A stretch of 64,000 nt of DNA from Odontocerum albicorne. Its lineage: Eukaryota; Arthropoda; Insecta; Trichoptera; Odontoceridae. Below, piece after piece: positions 43,216-54,318 of the stretch. The notes beneath the pieces were generated by a model that was not told the origin of the DNA, made no database searches, and was given only the letters and a program-made list of their open reading frames with translations. The position numbers were made by a program, and so were the translations under genes. Position 1 is the first letter of the stretch. Each line of letters starts with the position of its first letter. The DNA lies in contig OX463865.1 of assembly GCA_949825065.1 (NCBI GenBank), positions 16,383,763-16,447,762 on the forward strand, read 5' to 3'.

Positions 43216-43988
43216 GACTTGACACTAATCTAATCCTTTATGTATGTTCACGGGTATTTTTTGAGAAGAAAAATAAGAACATCTGTAGTTAATTATAGTA
43301 CTAACACTGACTTGGGATAAATTGAAACGTGTGAATTGAAATTCGAATTTTACTACCTCGACCGAAGTGTTGTATGTTCGTACAACAAGCAACCATTGAG
43401 CAAGATGTATCACACAGCATCTGAAACCGTTCATTATTGGCTCATATTAATTTCATTGCTTTGCCAGTGAATGACTTGACTGACCCTTGAACTGTCGGAT
43501 GCAAAGTAGACGGGTCATATCCATAGCTGTTTACTCAATATTGTAACAACATCCCTCCCATATGCTTTTGATAAGGGCTCGCTTTATAAATTTCCAGACA
43601 AGAGATCAAAAAAAGGTTGTGTAGATTTTTTTCCGGTGTCAGAATTGGTGAATTTTTTAATCTCTAAGCCGCTTTGTTTGGCTTCGAAGTTTGTTTTGTT
43701 TTCAATTTATTGCTTTTCATGGTGGCTTGTTTATTTTCCATAAATATTTACAATATTTTAAAATTGGTATAAATAAAAATATTTTTAGAATATGTTTTTC
43801 AACTTATCGATAATCTCTTACTGTTCATCGAAGTGCTGGCTTTGTTGGTAAAATTATTGCCAAAATATGTTTATTTCACCGGTTCTTAACCTTTTTAAAT
43901 GGTGTATTACTATAATAATAAAACAAAACGCTCTCTTGAAGGGCACTTTAACTCTAGCTTCAAAACCATTATTTTTGACAAATTAATA
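43216..43988. other. no gene seen
   Basis: AT-rich with short frames only. Confidence 0.35.
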
Positions 43989-44143
43989 TAATAAGAAACA
44001 CTTGAGTCTTCTCGTAAAATAATAAGAAACACTTGAGTCTTCTCGTAAAATAATAAGAAACACTTGAGTCTTCTCGTAAAATAATAAGAAACATTTGAGT
44101 CTTCTCGTAAAATAATAAGAAACACTTGAGCCTTCTCGTAAAA
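43989..44143. repeat. 31-bp minisatellite, 5 copies
   Basis: The unit is aataagaaacacttgagtct, tctcgtaaaat; nearly perfect. Confidence 0.92.
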
Positions 44144-44174
44144 ATAGGAAAGTGGTGACCGCGGCCATTATATT

Positions 44175-44425
44175 AGGTACTTCCCCACATCTACATATAA
44201 ACTATTGGTAAGAAAACCGCAGAAAATGTTCCAAGAGAAAATGAGCTTCAAAGAAACCTTTGGAGAACTGTGATAGTAACAAATTTGATTTTTCGGTGTG
44301 AAGTTCATATAATAAAATTATGAATTCTCACACGTCGCAAAAAAGGTTGTCTTTCAGTGATTCCTAAAGCTTCATATTCCGCCCACACTTCTAACACCAA
44401 GAGGTCGATAATTCCACGTCACATA
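44175..44425 (+). repeat. dispersed repeat family D
   Basis: gtaagaaaaccgcagaaaat, gttcatataataaaattatg, aaaggttgtctttcagtgat, cacttctaacaccaagaggt align with 25070-25230 and 33143-33480. Confidence 0.55.
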
Positions 44426-44429
44426 TTTA

Positions 44430-44690
44430 CATACCATCAAGTCGGTTCATTACAGGGGTAGGCTGAGAAGAAAGAACGTCAGAGTTTCGTATTTCGACAC
44501 ACATATCATATTTCGATTCGTACAAAACAATACTCATCATTATACAGCTCTTACGATTTATCTTACTCCTTACATTTTTTTGTTTCAAAATATCATTTAC
44601 TTGATCCAACCATACTTTCCTTGGTCTTCCTCTACCCTGCCGTCCACTCATTATAAAGAAATTCATAACATTCAACAGGAGTCACAATAA
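44430..44690 (-). pseudogene. RTE-E LINE C-terminal fragment, open frame
   Basis: An 82-residue minus-strand frame contains SGRQGRGRPRKVWLDQVNDI, LKQKNVRSKINRKSCIMMSI. GRGRPRKxWLDQVxDIL is the family hallmark and is intact here. Upstream and downstream parts are lost. Confidence 0.7.
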
Positions 44691-44929
44691 AATCTTAGGA
44701 ATTTGCATTAATATTAAAAACATCGTAAGTCATACAAAGTTTATAAAAACAACCGGTAGTATTGCCTTTACGTTCAATGAGGAACCGCGAGTTCCGTGCA
44801 TACTACATACTTCCGTGCATGCTTAAAACTGCTTAACTATTTCAATGTATTACTCCCTAACTATTTCAATGTTGTTTCAACTATTTCATTTCCCATTTGT
44901 CATTTTGTAAAATTTGGACTCCTTTGAGG

Positions 44930-45470
44930 CTTTTCTTTTTGTCGTTCTTGCTGACAGTTAACCTGAGGTGGTATATGTGGGTTTAATTTTAATTTTGTTT
45001 TCTGCCATACCTTTTTGTTTTTTTTATTTATTCTTTAATCTAGATATGCGGGGGTGTGGGATGGAAGCCCCCCGATGCCCTTGCGGTCGGGCTCACCCTA
45101 CATTGGTGGGGTGTATCTCGGCCGGGGAAATGTTTGTGGGATTAGCCCGGACCTTTTAATGTCTTCTTTCTTGAATGTATTTTTTTTATCATCTATTTAT
45201 TTTTTGTGTTTTTTTTTATCTTCTTGTTCTACGTGTTCAAGGGTGTGGGCTGAAAAACATCTGGTGTCCCCGTGGCTGGGCTCGCCCTATATTGGTGGGG
45301 TGTATCTTGGCCGGGGAGATGTTATTAGATGAGCCCAGACCTTTTGATAGCTTCTGTTTTTTTAATGTATTCTCTTTTTAATGTGTTTTTGAAATGTGTT
45401 TAAATGTATTATGTACATATTATGTTGCTATCAATAAACCTGTATTTATTTATTTATTATTTATTTATAC
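44930..45470 (+). repeat. LINE-like 3' UTR with internal duplication
   Basis: A GC-rich block (ctcaccctacattggtgggg, tgtatctcggccggg, gagcccagacctttt) occurs twice, 189 bases apart (around 45102 and 45291), separated by T-rich sequence. The end has caataaacctgtatttattt, a poly(A) signal and TATTT-rich tail. A diverged copy of the block is at 49590-49690. The parent element is not identified. Confidence 0.55.
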
Positions 45471-45989
45471 GTTCTAAAGGGCAATATTGTTTCCCGGCCA
45501 CGGTCTTCAATGTATCTGAAACATTTATTCTGATACATTGAGGAGTACTATATGAAAAAAAATATCCAGTCATAAATTTGATCATGCGTCTCGCAAATGT
45601 GAAACGTTAAGTCCAATGAATTTGATATCATAGAATGAACGTATATCCAATAATCCTTTGATTTATGCGGTCTCCTGTTACGTGGTCTTCATGTGTGCGA
45701 ATTTACTTTAATGTGATTTCTTTATTAATTGGCAATCCACCAAAACTAAGATGGTATGTGCAATTTGATGTGGGTTATTCTCTTTGAAATTTCAAATACA
45801 TTATAGTGAGATATTTAATTAATAATTTGATTTCTTAATCGATTTTTTGTACCCAACTGTAAAAATCGATTTTTTATACCCACTTCTAAAAGCACATCTA
45901 ACGAGAGTGATTTTGAGAAGATGAAAACGAGAAGATTCACCTAACGAGAGTGATTTTCTATACATACATCACGATATTTTATAAAAATT
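45471..45989. other. no gene seen
   Basis: Two small duplications near 45840-45960 (aatcgattttttgtaccca; aacgagagtgatttt). Confidence 0.4.
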
Positions 45990-47260
45990 TTATATTTATA
46001 TTCATTTTCAAATTCATATTCATATTTATGTTCATATTCATATTCATATTCATATTGTAATTTATTTTTAACAAACACTGTTTATTCCACTTTTTGTGAC
46101 GGTATAACCCTACCGGTTTCAAGGCTTTCACCTCATCGTCAGGGGAGCGCAAACAAGACTCACCAGTCTTGTTTGCGCTCCCCTGAAGATGAGGTGAAAG
46201 CCTTGAAACCGGTAGGGTTATACCGTCACAAAAAAAGTGGAATAAACAGTGTTTGTTAAAAATAAATTACAATGTCTTTAAACCTCCACAACATTAATGC
46301 CTTAACTATAAACAACACATATTCATATTTGTATGTGTATTCATCTTCATAATCATAATCCTGTTAATATTCATTTTCAAATTCATATTCATATTCATAT
46401 TCATATTCATGTTCATATTCATATTCATATTCATATTCATATTCATATTCATATTCATATTCATATTCATATTCATATTCATGTTCATATTCATATTCAT
46501 TTTCGTATTCATATTCATATTTGTATGTGTATTCATCTTCATAATTATAATGCTGTTAATATTCATTTTCAAATTCATATTCATGTTCATATTCATATTC
46601 ATTTTCGTATTCATATTCATAGTTGTATGTGTATTCATCTTCATAATCATATCCTGTTAATATTCATATTCACATTCATATTCGTATTCATATTCATATT
46701 TATATTCATATTCATGTTCTTTTTCATATTCATATCAGTATTCATATTCGTATTCATGTTCATTTTCATATTCATAATCATAATCATATTCATATTCATA
46801 TTCATATTCATATTCAAATTCATATTCATATTCATATTCATATTCATATTCATATGCATATGCATATTCATATTCATATTCATATTCGTATTCTTATTCA
46901 TATTCGTTTTCATATTCATATTTATGTTCATAATATTATTTATACTCATATTTATATTCATAATAATATTCATCTTCGGTTTTCATATTTATATACATAT
47001 TCATATTCATATTCATATTCATATTCATATTCATATTCATATTCATATTCATATTCATATTCACATTCATATTCATATTCAAGTTTATGTTCATAATATT
47101 ATTCTTATAAGTATTCACACTCATATTTATATTCATAATAATATTCATATCTGGTTTTCATATTTATATTCATATTCATATTCACATTCATATTCATATT
47201 TATATTCATATTCTTTTTCATATTCATACTCATGATCACATTCATATTCATATCAAAATA
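45990..47260. repeat. ATTCAT hexanucleotide array with a palindromic insert
   Basis: attcat repeats, pure in places and degenerate in others (catatttatgttcata variants), occupy 45990-46056 and 46320-47260. They surround the palindrome 46057-46270. Open frames of up to 300 residues made of His-Ile or Met-Asn repeats are translation artefacts. Confidence 0.95.
46057..46270. mobile_element. palindromic pair of Penelope-like termini
   Basis: Arms 46057-46160 and 46165-46270 are inverted copies, about 97% identical, with a 4-base spacer. Each arm contains the segment found singly at 9080-9178 and 51510-51605. In the right arm: CTGAAGA (46183-46189), stem around tgaaag, GAAAC (46205-46209), CGGTA-gggtta-TACCG hairpin, then TC. 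This resembles a hammerhead-type ribozyme, as reported for Penelope-like element ends. A bulged C and an extra T make the fold imperfect. Confidence 0.5.
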
Positions 47261-47560
47261 TAATTTATTTGATCCGAAAAAACTTTTTTTGGTATTCTTC
47301 TATCACACCTTTGCACTATATATTTGTTTTCTTAATCTTTCCTCATTAATTATTTCTACATGCCCAGACCATTTCAAAGTGTTCATCTTCATCTTAATAA
47401 ACACGTCACTAAGTTTCAATTCATCCCTAACCACTTAATATCGAATCCAGTCACCCATTTCCCCCCATCTATTCTTCTCAGTATTTCTACACCATATACT
47501 CAGCTCCTTTTAATCTTTTTCCACGTCTTGGTTTTAATAGTATATCGAATTGTAAGTTCT
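47260..47560 (-). pseudogene. RTE-E LINE fragment
   Basis: The minus strand reads RDELKLSDVFIKMKMNTLKW, SGHVEIINEERLRKQIYSAK: RTE-E with stops before and after. Confidence 0.65.
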
Positions 47561-47747
47561 TTTTTTTTTTCTTCACTTAAATACATTGTAAAGCTCTTAT
47601 CAAACATGCTGTTATAATGAAATAATGACCAGGCACCTATGTAACCGCGTGGCCTGTATATTGTTAATAAAGTAACCCATAATACAAACATTTGCCAAAT
47701 GCTGTACCAATTAAAATAATCATATTTTAAGAATTCATTTTATTTAT

Positions 47748-48312
47748 ACAGAATGTCTCAAAAAATATATATACACATTTCAAATGATAGAAAATTCAGT
47801 ATTTATTAGGTTATACCTTTATATATTTAACATAATAACTTCAAATTAAAGAAGATAAACGTATTTGTTTTTTTTCATTTGTCACAAATGCTCTAATTAT
47901 GGCTTTTCTGGCATGCACTGCTGATAGCGTGGCATCACAAATTTTACGAATCATTATTTTTGTTATTTAGCTGCATTATCTTTCAATGGTTGCTCTTAAT
48001 TCGTGGACGATTGTAGGTTTTGTGTCATTCTTTATGAGTCTTTTCCAATTAAAAAAAAATAATTGGCGTCAAGTTTGGGGAACGTGGTGGGTATTCAATG
48101 CTATCTCTATACTCAATTAATCTGTTTAGCAAATTTCCATCAAGATAGGCTTTCACATCACGACGGTAGTGGGGAGGTACACCATCTTTCTGAAAATAGG
48201 AGTCCTCGTCATCCCTAAATTCTTCACGAATGCGCAGTATGACAGATTTCTGCATCAAGTTCAGATAAACGGCACGGCATAAAAGGGTGTCTACATGGTT
48301 TTGATACACCAT
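47748..48312 (-). pseudogene. Tc1/mariner-superfamily transposase C-terminal fragment
   Basis: An 87-residue minus-strand frame contains YFQKDGVPPHYRRDVKAYLD and EYPPRSPNLTPIIFF, the pattern 'FQQDGAPPHYxxxVRxxL...xEWPPRSPDLTPLDFFLWG'. These carry the second and third catalytic aspartates of this insect transposase group: the first is present (QKDG), but SPD is SPN and LDFF is IIFF, so it is inactive. The left end (acagaatgtctcaaaa, tatatatacac) is the inverse of the end at 34748. The N-terminal half is missing. Confidence 0.7.
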
Positions 48313-48414
48313 ATATATATTACAAATATGAACTTACTTAATTTTAATTTCTTACGTGTCATTTTACTATTAATAATCTTAAAACGTAATTTATTGGAAA
48401 CAGTTACCACGTTC

Positions 48415-48583
48415 ATACAAACTTTTAACTAGATAACAAATCTTACAACTAATTATTTAATGTCCACTTGTTCAGGCTACTTGCATTTAATCACATTCTC
48501 TCAGACCTTGGTCCTTCCTGCTAGTACTGTAGGTGTAGTCAGGCAACATATGATGCTTCGGAAGCCTATGCTTATAACGGAAA
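48415..48583 (-). repeat. Jockey-type LINE 3' UTR
   Basis: Plus-sense aactagataacaaatcttac, ttcaggctacttgcatttaa, tcacattctctcagaccttg, tagtcaggcaacatatgatg: reverse complement of the Jockey end at 17560-17700. Confidence 0.75.
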
Positions 48584-49100
48584 TGTAGGTCAGACTTACT
48601 CTCGAAAGCCCCTAGGGCAGACCATCATCAGGTTTTTATTTTCATTTTTATAGTAAAGAGATTTGTTTTTTTTTTGTCTTATCCAAAAGGTAGGTCAGAC
48701 TTACTCTCGAAAGCCCCTAGGGCAGACCACTATAATTTTTTTATATTTTTATTTATATAGTAAAGAGATTTGTCTTTTTTGTCTTACCCAAAAGGTAGGT
48801 CAGACTTACTCTCGAAAGCCCCTAGGGCAGACCACCATCATTTTTTAATTTTAATTTTTATAGTAAAGAGATTTGTCTTTTTTGTCTTACCCAAAAGGTA
48901 GGTCATACTTACTCTCGAAAGCCCCTAGGGCAGACCACCACAAGTTTTTTATTTTCATTTATATAGTTAAGAGATTTGTCTTTTTTGTCTTACCCAAAAG
49001 GTAGGTCAGACTTACTCTCGAAAGCCCCTAGGGCAGACCACCATCATTTTTTTATTTTCATTTATATAGAAAATATGTTTGTCTTTATTGTTTTATCCAA
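48584..49100. repeat. ~104-bp tandem repeat, 5 copies
   Basis: The unit is gtaggtcagacttactctcg, aaagcccctagggcagacca, ccatcatttttttattttca, then tagtaaagagatttgtcttt and tttgtcttacccaaaag. Starts near 48584, 48690, 48795, 48898 and 49001. It begins exactly after the Jockey UTR fragment. Confidence 0.92.
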
Positions 49101-49580
49101 AAGAGTCATGGTATGATGTCATGTATGTATTATAATTATCCGCGTGAATGGAGGGATTACTGTATATAGTATATACGTTGTATATACATCCTGGATGCTT
49201 ATAATTCAATCAGAGGCAGGTCCTTGAAGGATTGTATCGGGAATTCATTAAGGATTAGGCTTAATACTCCAACGATTATTCCCGACTATGCCATGGACCA
49301 AGGAGGAGGGTCACCAACCCGCTTTTCCACTCTCCGTTGTTATATACTTAGACGTGTTTATTATTGTGGATAGGGGTTGATATGTTTGTATTTGTTTATA
49401 AATTGGATCGGGATTAAACAATACATGTACGGATTGTGGGGTGCTTGCTACATATTCTCCGTACCGCTTTATGCCCACCACAAAGACTCTGAAAGCTTTT
49501 TAACTCGGGAATCGAATAGAGATGTGGTAGTGGCGTAATTAAATCATATTTAAAGCTTTTTCATAAAAATAGTTTTTTAA
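49101..49580. other. unassigned
   Basis: Contains a TA-rich inverted motif (gtatatagtatatac near 49162) and GC-richer stretches, but no frame or known ends. Confidence 0.35.
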
Positions 49581-49584
49581 TTAG

Positions 49585-50035
49585 TATTAAGGTGTTTGCT
49601 GAAAAATATATGACGTTCTTGTGGTCAAGTTCGCCCTCCTATTGGAAGGGGTGGAGTGTATCTCGACCGAGAGGATGCTATGCCACGAGTCATGATCAAA
49701 TGCACAAATTTGGTCTTCTCCACATTCATACATCTCGTCATGCACAATTCTCTATTATTCATACTTCTCACTTTACCTTTCTTCAAAATCTGATCCATTT
49801 GATCGATACATGTTTTCACGGCCTTATTCTTTTACGCACACCTTTCCCTTCTGACTTGTATATTCGCTTAGTCGTTCATTTTCTCCACATGTCCAAACCA
49901 TCGTAAAGCTCCTTTCTTCATCATATATACTTAAAAATCTATTTATTGATGCATTCATTTCTGACACCTTCAATTCCCCTTTCTTTCATACACTGAAACT
50001 CCAAAAAAAATCCTAGTGCACGCATTTTTACTTAC
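49585..50035 (-). pseudogene. RTE-E LINE fragment with UTR-like block
   Basis: The minus strand reads MMKKGALRWFGHVEKMND, then KTCIDQMDQILKKGKVRSMN and NRELCMTRCMNVEKTKFVHL. Bases 49590-49690 match the GC-rich block at 45050-45310, suggesting that block is the 3' end of this LINE family or a neighbour of it. Confidence 0.65.
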
Positions 50036-50039
50036 ATTT

Positions 50040-50285
50040 TATTTATTGCAAAAACAATCTGATGGGCGTATTGCCAGGCGGCAAGCTTTTCCAACCAACC
50101 AGACAAAGGTTAATGAAACAAGTTACGTGGTCGCATAAATCGGTTAAATGACTATCCATCCCCACGAAATTCATAAACGCATACGTGAGCATATGCCCAC
50201 AAACCCCACAAAGACGGACAATCACCTGCATATTCTTTTTCATATGAAGTGAGATATCATAAATAAAAAAAAAGGGAAGGATGGT
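50040..50285 (-). repeat. partner LINE of SINE-B: 3' UTR and hairpin tail
   Basis: Plus-sense gcaaaaacaatctgatgggc, hairpin attgccaggcggcaag, ccaaccaaccagacaaagg, ccatccccacgaaattcata. Continuous with the protein fragment at 50341-50580, so it is this LINE's 3' end. The same UTR lies at 31735-32015. Confidence 0.75.
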
Positions 50286-50340
50286 GGAGAAGAAAGGAAA
50301 AATCAGGAATTTTATTGAATAGAAATTAAGAGTTTTTCAG

Positions 50341-50580
50341 TCACTTCTTAAAGCATGCCAAGGACGGAGCGAATCTTATATTGGTTTGTAACTGATTCCA
50401 GAGTCTCACTGCATGGACAGTAAAGGACGACATAAAAAAAGAGGAGCGGTCAACTGGAAAGGCCAATAAACAATCTCTGTTTGAGCGTAGCGCTAATCCA
50501 TGATTGGAAAGACACCGAAAATTTTCGGCAAGATAAGAGGGGACAGTAAATACAATAGAGGCAGTAGTTGAATTTGGCGT
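50341..50580 (-). pseudogene. Jockey/CR1-group LINE protein C-terminus
   Basis: The minus strand is open for 79 codons, then TGA (50341-50343): NHGLALRSNRDCLLAFPVDR, SSFFMSSFTVHAVRLWNQLQ, TNIRFAPSLACFKK. 'SFxVxAVRLWNxLPxxIRxxxSLxxFKxxLK' is the characteristic last domain of many non-LTR reverse-transcriptase proteins. It lacks a start because it is a truncated fragment. Its importance is that it ties the SINE-B tail to a protein-coding LINE. Confidence 0.75.
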
Positions 50581-50719
50581 AAATTTTTAACATTCAATCA
50601 GTTCAATACCTCTTGGTATGAAGTGATATGATCGTACTTTCGTAGGTTGAAAATAAATCATCAAGGTGGACATTAATAGACTATTATGAATTGTCATTTT
50701 TGCTACTGTTGATATTTCG

Positions 50720-51310
50720 CGGTAGTTTTATATCAATGTTAAGTTTACCTTGTTCCTTGCTACAACTGCCCTTTTAATGCCCCTTTCAACTTGCCCATCA
50801 TACGTAAACATAACATACTACTTAGGTAACATAACTCATCAACGTATTCCAGTTTATCTGAGTTAACCCATGCATCGCACAAACTTTTTACAACACCTCT
50901 TTCTATAACCATAACCTTAAATTTCACTTACTTCATTTTCTACCCTTTAACTAGACATTTTTCATATATCTAACTTAAATAACCTTCATTTCCAGCAAGC
51001 ATAACCATATCATCTGCATACAAAAGTTCACATAAGTTTGTTTCACTCATTCTTACACCTCTCCCATCATATTTTAAATCACGTACACATGAATATTTAT
51101 ACACATTAACAACCTAGGCGACATCACGCAACCTTTCTTTACGCCTTTAGTAATTTCAAAAACTATGTTCTCCATTTACTTTTACACATGCGCTACTGTC
51201 TCCATACAACGATACGATTACGCTTAATAATTTATCATTCACGCCACACTCTTCCAATAGTTACAAGTTATTTTCTGTAACACGATGATACGCTTATGAA
51301 ATGATTTTGG
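50720..51310 (-). pseudogene. RTE-type reverse transcriptase core, degenerate
   Basis: Across frames on the minus strand: LYGDSSACVKVNGEHSF, KGVKKGCVMSPRLLMCINIH, DLKYDGRGVRMSETN, ELLYADDMVMLAGNEGYLS, then KFKVMVIERGVV and KLEYVDELCYLSSML. These are consecutive RTE motifs, including the YADD catalytic site (LLYADDMVML). Many stops. It is probably the upstream part of RTE-E, since the downstream parts of that family follow the same style. Confidence 0.7.
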
Positions 51311-51509
51311 ATGGAAATGTATTGTAAATATACTTCTACAGGTATATAATGGTTGTGGTGATTCTTGTTCCCTTTGCTAACAGCGGGAGATTGACTTGAG
51401 TGGTTTCCTATACAGTGATGCCGGCACTAGGCTATATTTTACACACATTCAAATGAAATATGAAAAACTCCACAGTATATAAACTCTTATTAAAAAACAA
51501 TGTACATCT

Positions 51510-51605
51510 CGTAATTTGTTGTATCAAACACTGTTTATTCCACTTTTTGTAACGGTATAACCCTACCGGTTTCAAGGCTTTCACCTCATCACCAGGGGAG
51601 TACAA
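51510..51605 (-). mobile_element. Penelope-like terminal segment, copy 4
   Basis: Plus-sense aaacactgtttattccactt, gtaacggtataaccctaccg, gtttcaaggctttcacctca, tcaccaggggag. Same segment as each arm of 46057-46270. It directly precedes the 33-bp array. Confidence 0.5.
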
Positions 51606-51635
51606 ACAATACTAATATATTAAATACTTCTTCAG

Positions 51636-52425
51636 AGAAAAAAAATCTTCAGAGACACCATAGTTATTAAGAAAACAATATTCAATGGCACCATAGCTAT
51701 TAAGAAAACAATATTCAAATGCACCATAGCTATTAAGAAAAAAATGTTCAGAGGCATTACACTTATTCAGAAAAAAATGTTCAGAGACACCAAAGCTATT
51801 AAGAAAACAATATTCAAAGGCACCATAGCTATTAAGAAAAAAATGTTCAGGGGCATTATACTAATTATGAAAAAAATGTTCAGAGACACCATAGCTATTA
51901 AGAAAACAATATTCAAAGGCACCATAGCTATTAAGAAAAAAATGTTCAGGGGCATTATGCCTATTAAGAAAAACATGTTGAGAGACACCATAGCTATTAA
52001 GAAAATAATATTCAAGGGCACCATAGCTATTAAGAAAAAAATGTTCAGAGGCTTATACGCATTCAGAAAAAAATGTTCAGAGACACCATAGCTATTAAGA
52101 AAACAATATTCAAAGGCACCAAAGCTATTAAGAAAATAATATTCAAAGGCACCATAGCTATTAAGAAAATAATGTTCAGGGGCATTATACCTATTAAGAA
52201 AAAATGTTCAGAGACACCATAGCTATTAAGAAAACAATATTCAAAGGCACCATAGATTTTAAGAAAAAAGTATTCAGATGCATCATAGCTATTAAGAAAC
52301 AAATGTTCAGAGACACCATAGCTATTAAGATAACAATATTCAAAGGCACCATAGCTATTAAGAAAAAAATGTTGAGAGGCACTATATCTAGAAAAAAAAA
52401 TGTAGAAGCACTATAGCTTTGAAAA
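51636..52425. repeat. 33-bp tandem repeat with 99-bp higher-order pattern, ~24 monomers
   Basis: Three monomer types alternate: ttcagagacaccatagctat(taagaaaacaata), ttcaaaggcaccatagctat(taagaaaaaaatg) and ttcaggggcattatacctat(taagaaaaaaatg). The 33-bp length keeps frames open on both strands, giving 70- to 115-residue artefact frames. Confidence 0.95.
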
Positions 52426-52779
52426 TGCTGTCGTACTACTTTATATACCATCATAATATAACTTAAACTGGTAAATTATTTTGGCTATTCTTAGACTAGC
52501 TATCGAAATATTTTATAAACGTGATAAGTAACCTAGCACCGGCTCTGTGAGTTCAGGGGTAAGCAACAATTTATAATCGAGCCCGATAGATTGCTATTAG
52601 CCTTCTGAGTGATACAATGAGACCGCATATATTCATGATAGCTAAACCAATTATTAGATCTAGAATCAGAGGTATAGCACCATGAGATATTTGTGTCAAA
52701 CAGGGTTCATGTAGATCTTTGTATACCAATGAGAAGTGGTTTGAAATTGGAGCGACAGAGTCGCAACGGATATAGTAGT
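52426..52779. other. no gene seen
   Basis: A short spacer between two arrays, with no recognised element. Confidence 0.4.
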
Positions 52780-53555
52780 GGGATTTGTATTCTTATACAT
52801 TCTTTGTTTACATATAGAGATAGTGAGATTTGTATTCTAATACATTCTTCGTTTACGGATAGAGATAGTGAGATTTGTATTATTATACATTCTTTGTTTA
52901 TGGATAGAGATAGTGAGATTTGTATTCTTATACATTCTTTGTTTACGGGTGAGATTTGTATTCTTATACATTCTTTGTTTACGGATAGAGATTTGTATTC
53001 TTATACATTCTTTGTTCACGGATAGAGATAGTGAGAGTTGTATTCTTATTCATTCTTTTGTTTACGGATAGAGATAGTGGGATTTGTATTCTTATACATT
53101 CTTTGTTTACAGATAGAGATAGTGAGATTTGTATTCTTATACATTCTTTGTTCACGGATAGAGATAGTGAGAGTTGTATTCTTATTCATTCTTTGTTTAC
53201 GGATAGAGATAGGGAGATTTGTATTCTTATACATTCTTTTCTTTACGGATAAAGAGAGTGAGATTTGTATTATTATACATTATTTTGTTTACAGATAGAG
53301 ATAGTGAGATATGTATTCTTATAAATTCTTTGTTTACGGGTAGAGATAGCGAGATTTGTATTCTTATACATTCTTCATTTACGGATAGAGATAGTGAGAT
53401 TTGTATTCTTATACATTCTTCGTTTACGGATAGAGGTAGTGAGATTTGTATTCTTATACATTCTTCGTTTACGGATAGTGAGATTTGTATTCTTATACAT
53501 TCTTTTGTTTACGGATAGAGATAGTGAGATTTGTATTCTTATACATTCTTTATTT
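52780..53555. repeat. 45-bp tandem repeat, ~17 copies
   Basis: The unit is gatagagatagtgagatttg, tattcttatacattctttgt, ttacg. Several units lack part of the gatagagatagt segment. 45 is a multiple of 3, hence long artefact frames. Confidence 0.95.
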
Positions 53556-54159
53556 ACAGTACAAGCTGGATTACAACAACCGTCAGGGCTAGTTTCACTG
53601 CGCTATTTTAGTTCAAATATTAAATAGTTAAAAAAAAAACTCTCGTATTATCGGGAATTAAAGTCGAAGCGTAGAATTTAAGAGTCTCACCGACTAAACT
53701 ACGGAGGTCAACTGTATTCACATGCATTTGTTAACAGTGCTTAGAAAAAAAACTTTGTCGTTAAATGTGGAAGAGTTTAACACAGAGAGTAACGTTTAAT
53801 TGACACATTTTCTAAACAAAGTGGCGAACTTTGAAAAAGAAACCAAAGTCTCCATTAAAAGTATTAACAAAGCTTTGCCGTGTGCATTAAACTTGCTTAA
53901 CCCTCGCAAAACTTGGTCGAACTTTAAATCGGCCTTAGTGCTACGCGAGCTATTATAAGAAAATGCAACAAATTATGTTAAATCCTTTACTAACCCTTGC
54001 CTCGAGAGGAGACGAAGAGAGGAAAGGGGCTGATCGAGTCGATGGCTTAGAGTAGGACCCGCCTTAAATGCCAACTTTCTTCCCAGACTGCATGAGAGGG
54101 TGTACTTGAAAAAGTTTTACGAGATATCTAACGAGGACTATTCAGTTGGGACGTTTCGG
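53556..54159. other. SINE-B relic, otherwise unassigned
   Basis: 53640-53712 (cgggaattaaagtcgaagcg ... agtctcaccgactaaactac, ggaggtc) is a decayed minus-strand SINE-B head. Nothing else is recognised. Confidence 0.4.
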
Positions 54160-54318
54160 AATAAATTTTATTTATTTAATTAATTTAAGTCACGATAGTG
54201 TATTTTACAAACAATGGACATAACATAAGACAAGTTAATACAAATACTCAAAATTATTGACATACAAAATCTTTATCTTCAACTAATATGTGGATACAAA
54301 AAAGCACTAGTAATATTA
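54160..54318 (-). repeat. family C 3' UTR, source of the following satellite
   Basis: Plus-sense attttatttatttaattaat (tail), cacgatagtgtattttacaa, acttaatattattgac-like middle, then atacaaaaaagcactagtaa and tattaacatagtcattgttt, which passes without a break into the 99-bp array. Confidence 0.65.

Noticed and set aside
46333..47235. 300-residue open frame of His-Ile/Phe repeats, and antisense Met-Asn frames
   Set aside because: Translation of the ATTCAT hexanucleotide array in several frames; no complexity beyond the repeat.
51744..52454. 70- to 115-residue frames on both strands with an 11-residue period
   Set aside because: Artefact of the 33-bp repeat.
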